DNA of 64,000 bases from Desulfurivibrio alkaliphilus AHT 2 (GCF_000092205.1 NC_014216.1:1240001-1304000); one strand, 5' to 3'. Positions 25,906 to 35,208 are shown, counted from the first letter of the stretch. Notes: generated by a model not told the origin, from the sequence alone. A program made the numbers and translations.

Positions 25906-28110
25906 ATGACCCATCCCTTGTCTTCCGATTTCGAGCGGATCATCAACTCCGACCACCACGACCCCTTTCAAGTCCTGGGCTTTCACCTGCAAGACGGCGA
26001 GCTGCCCGCAGCGGTGGTGCGCTGCTTTCAACCCGCCGCCAGCCAGGTTTTTCTGCTGATCCAGGGAGAACGCCGGGAGATGTACAAGGTCCGCGATGAA
26101 GGCATTTTTGAATTCAGCCTGCCCGGCTGCCGGGAATTTTTCCCCTACCGGCTGGAGGCCCACTACCCCGACGGTGCCAGCCACCAGTTCGAGGATCCTT
26201 ACCGTTTCTGGCCGCAGTTGAGCGACTTCGACCGTTATCTGCTCAACAACGGCACCCACTACCAGCTTTACGACAAGCTGGGGGCGCACCCGGTCACCAT
26301 CGACGGCATCAACGGCACCATTTTCCGTGTCTGGGCCCCCAACGCCCGCCGAATCAGCGTGCTGGGCAATTTCAACTTCTGGGACGGCCGCCTGCACCAA
26401 ATGCGGGTGCTGGGCGGTTCGGGGATCTGGGAGCTTTTTATCCCGGAAGTCGGGGCCGGCGAGCCTTACAAGTTTGAAATTCGCACCCAGCAGGGCGACA
26501 TCCTGGAAAAAGCCGATCCTTGCCAGTTTTTCAGCGAGATTCGCCCCAAGAGTGCGTCGGTGGTATGGGACACCGGCAATTTCCAGTGGAGCGACGATGA
26601 ATGGCTGGCCAAGCGCCGGGAAAGCTCCAGCTACCGCCAGCCCCTGTCCATTTACGAGATGCACCTGGGCTCCTGGCGCCGGGACCCGGCGGACCCTTCC
26701 CGCTTTCTCTCCTACCGGGAAATCGCCGATGTCCTGATCCCTTATCTGCTGGAGATGGGCTTTACCCACGTGGAGTTTCTACCGGTGGCCGAGCATCCCC
26801 TGGATGAATCCTGGGGCTACCAGGTAATCGGCTTTTACGCGGTGACCAGCCGTTTCGGCACTCCGGACGATTTCGCCTACCTGGTCAACGAATGTCACCG
26901 CCACGGGATCGGGGTGATCCTGGACTGGGTACCCTCCCACTTCCCCACCGACGGTCACGGGTTGAGCCGCTTTGACGGCACCTGCCTCTACGAACATGAA
27001 GACCCCCGCAAAGGAGCCCACCAGGAATGGGGCACCCTGGTGTTCAACTACAGCCGGGCCGAGGTGGCCAATTTCATGATCGCCAACGCCCTGTTCTGGC
27101 TTGAACGTTACCACATCGACGGCCTGCGGGTGGATGCGGTGGCCTCCATGCTTTACCTGGATTACGGCCGCCAGGAGGGAGAATGGCTGCCCAACGAATA
27201 TGGCGGCCGGGAAAACATCGAGGCCATCGAATTCCTCAAGCACCTCAACAGCATCGTTTACGACCGGCACCCGGATATTATGATGATCGCCGAGGAGTCC
27301 ACCAGCTATTTCGGGGTTTCCAAGCCCACCGACTGTGGCGGGCTGGGGTTTGGCTACAAGTGGAACATGGGCTGGATGAACGACACCTTGAGTTTCTTCC
27401 AGTATGACTCCCTGTTTCGCAAATACCACCATAGCGCCCTGACCTTTTCCCTGCTCTATGCCTTCAGTGAAAATTTTATCCTGCCGTTGTCTCACGACGA
27501 GGTGGTCCACGGCAAGCGCTCCCTGCTCAACAAGATGCCCGGCGACAACTGGCAGAAATTTGCCAACCTGCGCCTGCTGCTCTTTTTCCTCTGGACCCAT
27601 CCCGGCAAGAAACTACTGTTCATGGGCGGTGAGTTTGGTCAACTGTCCGAGTGGTACTGCAAGGTCAGCCTGGACTGGCACCTGTTGGAGGAAGGGGAAA
27701 AACACCGTCAGTTACAGCATTTTGTCCGGGACTTGAACCATTTTTACCGCCGCAACCCGGCCCTGTGGGACGACGACTTCTCGCCGGCGGGTTTTCAGTG
27801 GCTGGATTTCAACGATGTCGACAATTCCATCATCAGTTTTGCCCGTTTCACCGAAAACCGGGAAAAATTTGTGATCTGCCTGCTGAACTTCACCCCCCAG
27901 GTGCATTATAATTACAAGCTTGGCGTTCCCCGGGGCGGCCGGTACCGGGAGGTTTTCAACTCGGACCTGGCCGCAGCGGGCGGCAGCGGGGTAAGCAACC
28001 CGGAACCGCTGGAGAGTATCAACGAACCCTGCGGCCAGGCCCCTGAACATCTGCTGGTTAAAGTGCCGCCGCTGGGAGGCGTCATCTTTAAACTGGAGGA
28101 AGACCCATGA
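25906..28110 (+). CDS. glgB: 1,4-alpha-glucan branching enzyme
   Basis: Introduces alpha-1,6 branches into glycogen. The 734-residue GH13 enzyme has N-terminal carbohydrate-binding modules (NGTIFRVWAPNARRISVLGNF, split as NGTIFRVWAPNA and ISVLGNFN), then the catalytic barrel with YEMHLGSW, DWVPSHFP, DGLRVDAVASMLY (nucleophile Asp410), MMIAEEST (acid Glu463) and LPLSHDEVVHGK. The full-length N-terminus matches the E. coli-type enzyme. It is followed by a small gene overlapping its stop codon. malQ lies 5 kb away on the other strand, so alpha-glucan synthesis and turnover are both encoded locally. Confidence 0.97.
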   Translation: MTHPLSSDFERIINSDHHDPFQVLGFHLQDGELPAAVVRCFQPAASQVFLLIQGERREMYKVRDEGIFEFSLPGCREFFPYRLEAHYPDGASHQFEDPYRFWPQLSDFDRYLLNNGTHYQLYDKLGAHPVTIDGINGTIFRVWAPNARRISVLGNFNFWDGRLHQMRVLGGSGIWELFIPEVGAGEPYKFEIRTQQGDILEKADPCQFFSEIRPKSASVVWDTGNFQWSDDEWLAKRRESSSYRQPLSIYEMHLGSWRRDPADPSRFLSYREIADVLIPYLLEMGFTHVEFLPVAEHPLDESWGYQVIGFYAVTSRFGTPDDFAYLVNECHRHGIGVILDWVPSHFPTDGHGLSRFDGTCLYEHEDPRKGAHQEWGTLVFNYSRAEVANFMIANALFWLERYHIDGLRVDAVASMLYLDYGRQEGEWLPNEYGGRENIEAIEFLKHLNSIVYDRHPDIMMIAEESTSYFGVSKPTDCGGLGFGYKWNMGWMNDTLSFFQYDSLFRKYHHSALTFSLLYAFSENFILPLSHDEVVHGKRSLLNKMPGDNWQKFANLRLLLFFLWTHPGKKLLFMGGEFGQLSEWYCKVSLDWHLLEEGEKHRQLQHFVRDLNHFYRRNPALWDDDFSPAGFQWLDFNDVDNSIISFARFTENREKFVICLLNFTPQVHYNYKLGVPRGGRYREVFNSDLAAAGGSGVSNPEPLESINEPCGQAPEHLLVKVPPLGGVIFKLEEDP

Positions 28111-28313
28111 GCGATGGCCAAAGCGTTCAGCCCCCGGGAGAAAAAATGCGACGCGCCCTGGCCTGGGTCGGCGAATGCCTGGCCGACGAGCCCCAGCGTA
28201 ATCGCCTTACTCTTCTGCGCGAGGCGGAGATCCGTTTCGATCTGTCACCGGCGGAGTGCGAGTTTCTGGACCAGAACTTCGGCTGCCGCCGCCGCAGTCA
28301 ACATCACGGCTAA
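28107..28313 (+). CDS. small hypothetical protein downstream of glgB
   Basis: A 68-residue frame whose ATG overlaps the glgB stop as ATGA, implying coupled translation. It is charged and helical (GEKMRRALAWVGECLADEP, then LTLLREAEIRFDLSPAECEFLDQNF), without signal peptide or membrane segment. I recognise no domain. The overlap with glgB and coding-like composition support it being real. The ribosome site is AGGAAGA within the glgB end. Confidence 0.6.
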   Translation: MSDGQSVQPPGEKMRRALAWVGECLADEPQRNRLTLLREAEIRFDLSPAECEFLDQNFGCRRRSQHHG

Positions 28314-28355
28314 CCATAAACTGGAAGCAGGCTATTACATTTTGGAGGAACCGGA

Positions 28356-29195
28356 ATGAAAGTTATTCTGGCCCAACACGCCGGATTTTGCATGGGAGTC
28401 CGGCGGGCCGTGGAAACCACCCTGAAACTGGTGGACCTGCGGCAAGGGCCCATCGCCACATACGGGCCGCTGATCCACAACCCCCAGGTGCTGGAGATGC
28501 TCGAGGAAAAAGGCGTTAAGGTGCTGGAAGAAGTACCCGCCGACACCACCGGCACGGTGGTAATCCGGGCGCACGGGGTGCCGCCGGAGCGTAAACACCG
28601 CCTGGAAGCAAGCGGGGTGGTGGTGGAAGACGCCACCTGCCCCCGGGTGGTCAAGGTACAGGCAATTATCGACAAGTACCAGAAAGAAGGCTATACTACG
28701 GTGATTGTCGGCGACCGGGATCACGCCGAAGTGGAGGGCCTGATGGGGCATGCCGGGGCGGCGGGGCTGGTGGTCAGCCGACTGACCGATCTCGACGAAT
28801 TGCAACTTGCCCCCCCTTACATCGTCGTCAGCCAGACCACCCAGGACGAAGAACTCTTCCGGGAGATCACCGATGAGATCCTTAAACGCTTTCCCGGCGG
28901 CAAAGTGTTCAATACCATCTGCGATTCCACCCACAAGCGCCAGGACGAGGTCCGGGAGATGTGCCGGGAAATCGATGCGCTGGTGGTGGTGGGCGGCCGT
29001 AACAGCGCCAACACCAAGCGCCTGGCGGAAATTGCCCACGGCCTTAACTGCCCGGTCTTTCTGGTGGAAACAGAAGACGAACTGGAGCCCGACAAGCTGA
29101 AAAAATTCCACTGTGTGGGGGTAACCGCCGGGGCCTCGACCCCGGCCTGGATCATTCGCCAAGTAGTGGCAGCCCTAGAGTCAATTCCTGGGTAA
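28356..29195 (+). CDS. ispH: 4-hydroxy-3-methylbut-2-enyl diphosphate reductase
   Basis: Last enzyme of the MEP isoprenoid pathway, converting HMBPP to IPP and DMAPP with a 4Fe-4S cluster. The 279-residue protein shows the three cluster cysteines in HAGFCMGVRRAVE, DATCPRVVK and TICDSTHKRQ, plus IRAHGVPPE, VVGGRNSANTKRLAEI and GVTAGASTP. A good ribosome site (TTGGAGGAA) precedes the ATG. The TAA stop at 29193-29195 is formed by the first bases of a palindromic repeat copy, so the end of the gene and the repeat overlap by four bases. Confidence 0.97.
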   Translation: MKVILAQHAGFCMGVRRAVETTLKLVDLRQGPIATYGPLIHNPQVLEMLEEKGVKVLEEVPADTTGTVVIRAHGVPPERKHRLEASGVVVEDATCPRVVKVQAIIDKYQKEGYTTVIVGDRDHAEVEGLMGHAGAAGLVVSRLTDLDELQLAPPYIVVSQTTQDEELFREITDEILKRFPGGKVFNTICDSTHKRQDEVREMCREIDALVVVGGRNSANTKRLAEIAHGLNCPVFLVETEDELEPDKLKKFHCVGVTAGASTPAWIIRQVVAALESIPG

Positions 29196-29298
29196 GCGCT
29201 CAGCAGCACCGCATCTTCGGGCGATCAGCCAGGCTTACGTACAGGGGTACGCTGCGCCTGGCTGCTTGCCCGAACCTGCGGCACTGCTGAACGCTTAC
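29192..29298 (+). repeat. long palindromic repeat, type B copy 1
   Basis: 107 bp from GTAAGCGCTCAGCAGC to GCTGAACGCTTAC. The left arm pairs with the right over 21 bp with three mismatches, including the tandem CA/CA. Inner arms TTCGGGC/GCCCGAA and CAGCCAGGC/GCCTGGCTG also pair. The copy at 48254 is nearly identical through the central ~80 bp. The element lies between ispH and ftsY, and its first TAA is the ispH stop codon. Confidence 0.85.
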
Positions 29299-29408
29299 CC
29301 TATCTTTGCCTCGCTGATCAGTTTCGTTGCTCTCACGGTTTTTTGTGACCGTTAGGTTACGGTGCTGAAGCACAGTCGTTTCAAGCAAGCTACAAGGAAA
29401 CAACACCA

Positions 29409-30602
29409 ATGCTGAGCTGGTTTAAGAAAAAATTGGGGCGCGGGGAGGAGGAACCGACTCCCACCGCCCCGCCATTGGTTGAACAGACCACTGAAGAGTG
29501 GCCGGCGCCGGAAGAAGAGGCGGTGCAGCCGTCGGCCGCCGCCGTTGAACGCGCTGAACCCGCGCCAACCGAGGCGCCGGCCGCGGCAGCCGAGCCGCCG
29601 CCGGCGGCCGCCAACGGCTTTTTCAACCGGCTGCGGCAGGGACTGAGCCGGACCCGGGAAAACCTGGTCAGCCGCATGGATGAGCTGTTCCTGGGGAAAA
29701 AGGTCATCGATGCCGAGCTGTTTGATGAGCTGGAAGAGATCCTGATCACCGCCGATCTCGGGACCGCCACCACCCACGAGTTGTTGGAACGGGCCCGGGA
29801 GCAAGTCAAACGGGATCAGTTGAGCGACCCCAAGGCCCTGGAGGGAATCCTCCAGCAACTGTTGCAGGATTACCTGGTGCAGGCCGACCGCCCCGCCGAA
29901 CTGGTGATGCCGGCCAGCGGCCCCTTTGTCATCATGGTCCTGGGGGTCAACGGGGTGGGCAAAACCACCACCATCGGCAAACTGGCCTACAAGTTCAAAC
30001 AAGCCGGCCAACAGGTACTGCTGGTGGCCGCCGACACCTTCCGCGCCGCCGCCATTGAACAACTGCAGGCCTGGGGGCAGCGGGTGGACGCCGAAGTGAT
30101 CGCCCAGCAGCAGGGGGCCGACCCCTCCTCGGTGATCTACGACGCCTTCGATTACGCCCGGCCCCGGAATTTCGACGTGATCATCGTCGACACCGCCGGC
30201 CGGCTGCACACCAAAGTAAATTTAATGGAAGAGTTACGCAAAATCAAACGGGTAATGAACCAGAAGATCCCCGGCGCCCCCCACGAGGTGATGCTGGTCA
30301 TCGACGCCACCACCGGCCAGAACGGCATCTCTCAGGCGCGATTGTTTCACGAGGCGGTGGAGGTCAGCGGTATTGCCTTAACCAAGCTGGACGGCACCTC
30401 CCGGGGGGGGATCGTGGTCAATATCTGCCGGGAGTTCAAGATCCCCATCCGCTTTGTCGGTATCGGCGAGCAAATGGAAGATTTGCGCGACTTCGAACCT
30501 CGAGAGTTTGTCAAGGCCCTGTTTACCAGGGGACAGGACGATAATGACCAGTCCCATCCCCCCACCTCCGGGGCTCAGGCAGGCACCCCCGCCCAATCAT
30601 GA
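29409..30602 (+). CDS. ftsY: signal recognition particle receptor FtsY
   Basis: SRP receptor GTPase that docks ribosome-SRP complexes at the inner membrane. The 397-residue protein has an acidic Glu/Pro/Ala-rich A domain (about residues 12-70), then an N domain (GFFNRLRQGLSRTRENL) and a G domain with LGVNGVGKTTTIGKLA (G1), AADTFRAAAIEQL, DTAGRLH (G3), TKLDGTSRGG (G4/G5). The A domain is Ala/Pro-rich, in line with high GC. Its last four bases overlap the DnaJ-domain gene (ATGA), suggesting an operon. Confidence 0.96.
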   Translation: MLSWFKKKLGRGEEEPTPTAPPLVEQTTEEWPAPEEEAVQPSAAAVERAEPAPTEAPAAAAEPPPAAANGFFNRLRQGLSRTRENLVSRMDELFLGKKVIDAELFDELEEILITADLGTATTHELLERAREQVKRDQLSDPKALEGILQQLLQDYLVQADRPAELVMPASGPFVIMVLGVNGVGKTTTIGKLAYKFKQAGQQVLLVAADTFRAAAIEQLQAWGQRVDAEVIAQQQGADPSSVIYDAFDYARPRNFDVIIVDTAGRLHTKVNLMEELRKIKRVMNQKIPGAPHEVMLVIDATTGQNGISQARLFHEAVEVSGIALTKLDGTSRGGIVVNICREFKIPIRFVGIGEQMEDLRDFEPREFVKALFTRGQDDNDQSHPPTSGAQAGTPAQS

Positions 30603-31447
30603 TTGTCTATCGCCGCCCCACCAGTGGGCCCGGTTGCGGCGGCTGCCTGCTGCTGCTGATCCTGCTTTTGTTGCTGCTGGGCGGCGCCCCGCTGCTGCTC
30701 AACATCGTCGGCGCCCTGTTACTGGGCCTGGGGATTGTGGTGCTGGGCGCCATCGGTGCCCTGTGGGCCTTTACCTGGTACGTCCGCCGCAAGGTTAGGC
30801 TTTACGAGCAGTCTCAAACGGAAAGCCACAACCTTTTTGTTTATCTGCTGGTCCATATTCTGGTGCGAATCGCCCAGTTGGACGGCGAAGTCAGCCGGGC
30901 GGAGACCGCAGCCATCAGCGATTTTTTCCGGGTTCACCTCCATTACAACCACCAGCAGATGCTCTGGGTCAAGGGACTGGTCAAAGAGGCCATGGCCTCA
31001 CAGTTGACCCTGGATGACCTGCTAAATGAATTCCGCCGCCGCTTTGGCTATGAACCCCGGCTGATCCTGCTGGAGTTGATCTACCGGGTGATGTACGTCA
31101 AGGAGGTCTCACCGCGGGAATTGCAGACCCTGCAGCAAATTGCCGACTTCCTGGCCATCAACCCCTATGACCACCAGGCCATCCGGGCCCGCTACCAGGC
31201 GGGAGCCGGCCGAGCCGCCGGCACTCGCCCCGCCGCCGACCAGGAAGCTCGTTATTACCATACCCTGGGCCTGGAGCCCGGGGCCGACTTCGAACAGGTG
31301 AAAAGCGCCTACCGCAACCTGAGCAAGCAGTATCACCCGGACAAGGTCAACCATCTGGGGGAAGAATTCAGGAAGGTGGCGGAAGAGAAGATGAAGGAGA
31401 TCAACCAGGCTTACCAGTATCTCAAAACCCGGCAGGAACAGGGCTGA
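30599..31447 (+). CDS. membrane DnaJ-domain protein (DjlA-like)
   Basis: A 282-residue protein with Leu-rich membrane helices near residues 18-60, a central TerB-like helical domain (AQLDGEVSRAETAAISDFF), and a C-terminal J domain: YYHTLGLEPGADFEQVKSAYRN, split as YYHTLGLEPGAD and SAYRNLSKQYHPDK, with the HPD motif that stimulates Hsp70 ATPase. This layout, membrane anchor then TerB then J domain, is that of DjlA. It would recruit DnaK at the inner membrane. The start overlaps the ftsY stop by four bases. Confidence 0.88.
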   Translation: MIVYRRPTSGPGCGGCLLLLILLLLLLGGAPLLLNIVGALLLGLGIVVLGAIGALWAFTWYVRRKVRLYEQSQTESHNLFVYLLVHILVRIAQLDGEVSRAETAAISDFFRVHLHYNHQQMLWVKGLVKEAMASQLTLDDLLNEFRRRFGYEPRLILLELIYRVMYVKEVSPRELQTLQQIADFLAINPYDHQAIRARYQAGAGRAAGTRPAADQEARYYHTLGLEPGADFEQVKSAYRNLSKQYHPDKVNHLGEEFRKVAEEKMKEINQAYQYLKTRQEQG

Positions 31448-31500
31448 GGCATGGTGCTGCAACAGCCGCTGGGGGCAGGCCGCGGCCGGGGGGCGGCGGC

Positions 31501-32220
31501 ATGAGCTTTTTTGCCAGACTCACCAACCGCACCGCCTTCGGCCATCTGCGGGCAAACCGCAACTTTCTGCTGCTGCTGATCTTTTTTGCGGTTCTCCCCC
31601 TTACCGTATCTTCGCTGTTTATCTATTTCGCCCAGGCCAATCAACACCTGCTGACAACCCAGACCATGCCGGCGCTGCTGATTTTTCACCTGGCAGCCAT
31701 CCCGGCCATGGCCCTGGCCTTGACCCCCACCACTTTCGTCGCCATAGTCAGCGGTTACTTCTTCTCCTGGTACGGGCTGGCAGGCCTTCTGCTGTCTTAT
31801 CCGCTGGCCGCCTTGCTCGGCCTGAGGCTGGGCGGCGCGGCCAAAGCGCTGGTACTGAGCGAGGACTTCTACCTCAACCCCAAAATCCAGCAATTTCTTG
31901 AACAGATCCGCCGGGACGAGTTCACCATGATTATCTTTACCCGCCTGTCGCCGGTGCTCCCCTTTGCCATGACCAACGTGGCCCTTTCGGTCCTGAAACT
32001 GGGCCTGACCTCCTTCATGCTCGGCACCATGATCGGCATGCTGCCGCGAACCCTGATCTTCTTCATGCTGGGCCGAGACGCCCCGGAAATCTGGGCCTTT
32101 GCCCAAAACCCCTCCCTGGAGGGGTTGCACCGGCTGATCCCCCTGCTGCTGATCATCACCTCCACCGTCGGCCTGCTGTGGATCGCCCAGAGGACCCTGA
32201 CCCGGATGAACAGCCAGTAA
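31501..32220 (+). CDS. VTT/TVP38-family (DedA-like) membrane protein
   Basis: A 239-residue inner-membrane protein with five to six hydrophobic segments. The VTT-domain features are SGYFFSWYGLAGLLLSYPLAALLG (glycine-rich re-entrant region, quoted here only for FFSWYGLAG and YPLAALLG), RLSPVLPFAMTN, and GMLPRTLIF. Family members are linked to lipid scrambling or undecaprenyl-phosphate handling in bacteria; the substrate here is not determined. A GC-rich 53-bp gap separates it from the DnaJ gene, so it may be part of the ftsY transcript. Confidence 0.85.
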   Translation: MSFFARLTNRTAFGHLRANRNFLLLLIFFAVLPLTVSSLFIYFAQANQHLLTTQTMPALLIFHLAAIPAMALALTPTTFVAIVSGYFFSWYGLAGLLLSYPLAALLGLRLGGAAKALVLSEDFYLNPKIQQFLEQIRRDEFTMIIFTRLSPVLPFAMTNVALSVLKLGLTSFMLGTMIGMLPRTLIFFMLGRDAPEIWAFAQNPSLEGLHRLIPLLLIITSTVGLLWIAQRTLTRMNSQ

Positions 32221-32228
32221 AAAAACAC

Positions 32229-32260
32229 AGGGGCCTTTTCAGCCAATAACACCGGCCCCT
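32229..32260 (-). terminator. terminator for tRNA-Glu
   Basis: AGGGGCC (32229-32235) pairs with GGCCCCT (32254-32260) around an 18-base loop. Read on the minus strand the hairpin is followed by TGTG and a run of T residues, as expected downstream of the minus-strand tRNA-Glu. It may also slow readthrough from the VTT gene on the plus strand. Confidence 0.6.
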
Positions 32261-32340
32261 TGTTGGATATAAAGTTGGATATCTGTTTGGAAAAGAAAAA
32301 AGGGACTCAGCCTGAACCAGGCTAAATCCCTGTTTTTACT

Positions 32341-32416
32341 TGGTGACCCCTACGGGACTCGAACCCGTGTTACCGGCGTGAGAGGCCGGCGTCCTAGACC
32401 GCTAGACGAAGGGGCC
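32341..32416 (-). tRNA. tRNA-Glu (anticodon CTC)
   Basis: The minus strand begins GGCCCCTTCGTCTAGCGG and ends GGGGTCACCA. The acceptor arms pair over 7 bp (one G-U), the D loop is CTAGCGGTCTAGG, the anticodon stem CCGGC/GCCGG encloses TCTCA with anticodon CTC, and the T arm has GGGTTCGAGTCCC. CCA is encoded. It reads GAG codons. Confidence 0.96.
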
Positions 32417-32466
32417 AGATAATGGAAGCCGTCCTTTTACCTGATCGGCGCGGCGGCTGTCAAGGT

Positions 32467-33045
32467 TTATTCTTGCACCAGGGCGTAACCAAACTTGGTG
32501 GCCCGTTGCAGGCTTTCCGGCTGTTGCACCGCATCGCCGGGAGCGTCCAGCCCCCGCACCAATAATTCGCCGCCGTGGGCAAACCCCATGGCATCGAAGG
32601 CGTACTTGGCGGTGAGAATGGCGCCTTCAAAGACCCGGGGCCCCTTGGTGGCGGCCACCGCCAGCAGCAGGCCCCGACGCTGCGGCGCCTGCGGGCCCCG
32701 CTCCAGCCCCAGACGACCACGGTTCCACAAGGCCTGGCTGCGATCCACCAGGGCCTTGGTCTGGGCAGTGAGGCCGTAAAAGTAAATGGGCGAGGCCAGC
32801 ACCAGCCGGTCGGCCGCCATAATTCGGGGGTAAAGAGCTGCCATATCGTCTTCGATGATACACTCCCCGGTCTCGTCACAAGCCCCGCAAGCCGTGCAGG
32901 GCTGAATATCCAAATCACAGACCCGGATGGTAACCATTTCGCCCCCGGCGCCAACCACTCCTTCCTCCAAGGCGGCCAGCATGGCGGCGGTATTGCCCCC
33001 GAGCCGCGGGCTGCCGTTGAAGGCCAGCACTTTAAGTTTGCTCAT
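32467..33045 (-). CDS. iron-sulfur flavoprotein-like NAD(P)H-dependent FMN reductase
   Basis: A 192-residue flavodoxin-fold protein: VLAFNGSPRLGGNTAAML forms the FMN phosphate-binding loop, and SPIYFYGLTAQTKALVDR the second flavin loop. Between them PCTACGACDETGEC gives CX2CX2CX5C, the compact cluster motif of the archaeal and bacterial iron-sulfur flavoproteins, so a 4Fe-4S cluster is likely in addition to FMN. Such proteins pass electrons in anaerobes and detoxify oxygen species in some cases. The ATG at 33045 has AGGGAGA close upstream; the longer frame reaches into the adjoining repeat. Confidence 0.85.
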   Translation of the reverse strand: MSKLKVLAFNGSPRLGGNTAAMLAALEEGVVGAGGEMVTIRVCDLDIQPCTACGACDETGECIIEDDMAALYPRIMAADRLVLASPIYFYGLTAQTKALVDRSQALWNRGRLGLERGPQAPQRRGLLLAVAATKGPRVFEGAILTAKYAFDAMGFAHGGELLVRGLDAPGDAVQQPESLQRATKFGYALVQE

Positions 33046-33071
33046 TATCTTCTCCCTGCTCCATTTTTTCC

Positions 33072-33224
33072 GTAAACGATCACGGGGCACCCCACCTTGC
33101 GGCGATCAGCCCGGCTTGAGTACCCGGTGTACGCTGCGCCGGTCTGCTTGCCGCAATCTGGGGTGCCCCGTGACCGTTTACTCCTTGGATTATCGTTACG
33201 CATGGGTATCCCGCGATCAGTTAC
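33072..33224 (+). repeat. long palindromic repeat, type A copy 2
   Basis: The core 33072-33181 (110 bp) runs from GTAAACGATCACGGGG to CCCCGTGACCGTTTAC, pairing over 23 bp with a single mismatch. A third arm, about 33203-33224, ends CCCGCGATCAGTTAC. Relative to the copy at 25535, arm bases changed in pairs (GTAAGC/GCTTAC becomes GTAAAC/GTTTAC; CA/CA becomes CA/TG). The third arm overlaps the last codons of malQ and provides its TGA stop. Confidence 0.85.
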
Positions 33225-34776
33225 TTTTTTCCTGGTCGTTTAATGGCGGCGGTAGCCGGTTGTAAAAGCCGGTCTCCTCCCGCAGCTCAGCCGCCACCTC
33301 GGCGGTAAGAAAACGGCTCGCCACCCGCCAGCGCCAGTTGCCCTCGGCGGTACCGGGAACGTTCATCCGGCAGTCACTGCCGAAACCCAGCACATCCTGG
33401 AGGGGAATAATCACCACCGCACCCACCGAAGAGAGGGCCAGGCGGATAAAATCCCGGTGCACCGGCCGACCGTCCCGGCTGTTGGCATAGCGCAAAAAGC
33501 GCTCTTTGGCCGTCTCGCTGACCTGGTCGCTCAGATACCAGCCCAGGGAGGTGTCGTTGTCGTGGGTGCCGGTATAGACCACACAGTTGGGACCGGCGTA
33601 GTTATGGGGCAGGTAGGCGTTGGTTTCATCGGAATCGAAGGCAAACTGCAGCACCTTCATCCCGGGAAACCCCAGCCGGTCACGCAACTCCTCCACCTCC
33701 GGGGTGATCAGCCCCAGATCCTCGGCGATAATCGGCAACTTGCCCAGGCTTATTTCCATTTTACGAAAAAACTCCCGCCCCGGGCCGGCCACCCACTGGC
33801 CCCGAACCGCGTCGGGCTCCTCGGCGGGAACCTGCCAGAAGGCCTCAAAACCCCGAAAATGGTCAATCCGGACAATATCGGCCTGCGCGAACTGGTGGGC
33901 GAATCGCCTCTGCCACCATCGATGCAGGCTCTTTTGCACCGTCGCCCCTCCTCCGTGCCAGCGAAATAGCGGATTGCCCCAGCGCTGGCCGGTGGCACTG
34001 AAATAATCCGGCGGCACCCCGGCCACATGGGTGGGCCGGTGGGTTTTGGGGTCCAGCAGGAAACATTCCGGCCAGGCCCACACCTCGGCACTGTCCAGGG
34101 CCACGTAGATGGGCAGGTCACCGATCAAACTAATCCCGCGGGCCGCCGCATGGGCGTGCAGTTGTTGCCACTGGCGGTAAAAGATAAACTGGACGAATTC
34201 GTGATAGTCGATTCGGGCCGCCAACCGCCGCCGCTGTTCCGCCAGGGCCGCCGGTTCCCGTCGCGCCAGAGGCTCGGGCCAGTCATACCAGGGCAGGCCC
34301 TGTTGCTCTTCGTGGATACTGATGAACAGAGCGTAATCCGCCAGCCAGGGATGACCGGCCTTAAATTCAGCCAGTTGCCCGGCCAACTCACTTTCCTGCG
34401 ACTGCCGCTCAAAGAGGGCAAAAGCCTCGGCCAGCACCTGCTCCTTGAAGGCGCGCACTTGAGCAAAATCCACCAGGTACTCGGAAAACTCCGGGGCCGA
34501 GCGCAGCGACTCATCGCCAAGCAGGCCCTCTTCCCGCAGCCCTTCAAGGCTGATCAGCAAGTTGTTACCGGCAAAGGCGGAAAGCCCCATGTACGGCGAA
34601 TTATCCAGGCCGGGGCTGGTGGGACACAGCGGCAGAAACTGCCAGTAGCTCTGCCCGGCGGCGGCCAGAAAGTCCACAAAGGCATGGGCCTGGGGGCCCA
34701 GTTCGCCGATCCCGTAAGGGCCCGGCAGGGAGGTTATGTGCAGCAGAACACCACTTCCACGGTGGAAATCCGTCAA
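33217..34776 (-). CDS. malQ: 4-alpha-glucanotransferase (amylomaltase)
   Basis: Transfers maltosyl or longer alpha-1,4-glucan segments between malto-oligosaccharides (GH77). The 519-residue protein shows LLHITSLPGPYGIGELG at the start, PYMGLSAFAGN, LIGDLPIYVALDSAEVWAWP, ADIVRIDHFRGFEAFW (nucleophile Asp), IAEDLGLITPEVEELR (acid Glu) and GTHDNDT. TTG at 34776 is preferred as start: AGGAG lies seven bases upstream and the product begins just before the family's first conserved block. The stop codon TGA falls inside the third arm of a palindromic repeat. With glgB it suggests glycogen turnover. Confidence 0.93.
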   Translation of the reverse strand: MTDFHRGSGVLLHITSLPGPYGIGELGPQAHAFVDFLAAAGQSYWQFLPLCPTSPGLDNSPYMGLSAFAGNNLLISLEGLREEGLLGDESLRSAPEFSEYLVDFAQVRAFKEQVLAEAFALFERQSQESELAGQLAEFKAGHPWLADYALFISIHEEQQGLPWYDWPEPLARREPAALAEQRRRLAARIDYHEFVQFIFYRQWQQLHAHAAARGISLIGDLPIYVALDSAEVWAWPECFLLDPKTHRPTHVAGVPPDYFSATGQRWGNPLFRWHGGGATVQKSLHRWWQRRFAHQFAQADIVRIDHFRGFEAFWQVPAEEPDAVRGQWVAGPGREFFRKMEISLGKLPIIAEDLGLITPEVEELRDRLGFPGMKVLQFAFDSDETNAYLPHNYAGPNCVVYTGTHDNDTSLGWYLSDQVSETAKERFLRYANSRDGRPVHRDFIRLALSSVGAVVIIPLQDVLGFGSDCRMNVPGTAEGNWRWRVASRFLTAEVAAELREETGFYNRLPPPLNDQEKSN

Positions 34777-35208
34777 AACACCGCTCCTGGCAACAAAGGG
34801 ATAATGGTCGGCGTCGCAAAAAACCACGCCGCCGACCGGGCACCCTTTGTAACTAGTTGTTCTCGCGTTACCGACCAACCAGTTTGGTGGTTTTTTGCGA
34901 GGCTATCATTATGCTGGGTCCAGCACTCATTGGAAATAAAATCGTTACACTGGGAGATGGACCCATGATAAAATGACTTTGCAACGTTTGACAGCATACC
35001 ATCGAACAAGATATCAGTCCAAGATGAATATCCACACTGTTCCACCAAACTGCAATTTTCTAATTTTCCCCTTGCTCTTTAAGCAAACAATTATTAATGT
35101 ATAGTGTTCGACGAAACTACACTTTGTGGGGCCTCAGCCCCCTGCAGGATCAGCCGGGCCACCCCGTGTGTGCTTGAGATAACCGCCACAAACCAGGAGA
35201 AAAGCCAA
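34777..35208. other. 432-bp spacer upstream of the sigma factor gene
   Basis: No convincing gene. AT-rich compared with its surroundings. TGGGTCCA (34915-34922) and TGGACCCA (34958-34965) form an 8-bp inverted repeat around a 35-bp spacer. A possible plus-strand promoter is TTACAC (34945) with TAAAAT (34969), 18 bases apart; a second -35-like TTGACA stands at 34988 but has only a poor -10. Either could drive the sigma factor gene through a leader of about 200 bases. Confidence 0.35.

Noticed and set aside
34988-35016. TTGACA-based promoter for the sigma factor gene
   Set aside because: The -35 is perfect but the -10 at a 16-17 base spacing matches poorly (GATATC or ATATCA), so it is only mentioned under the spacer.
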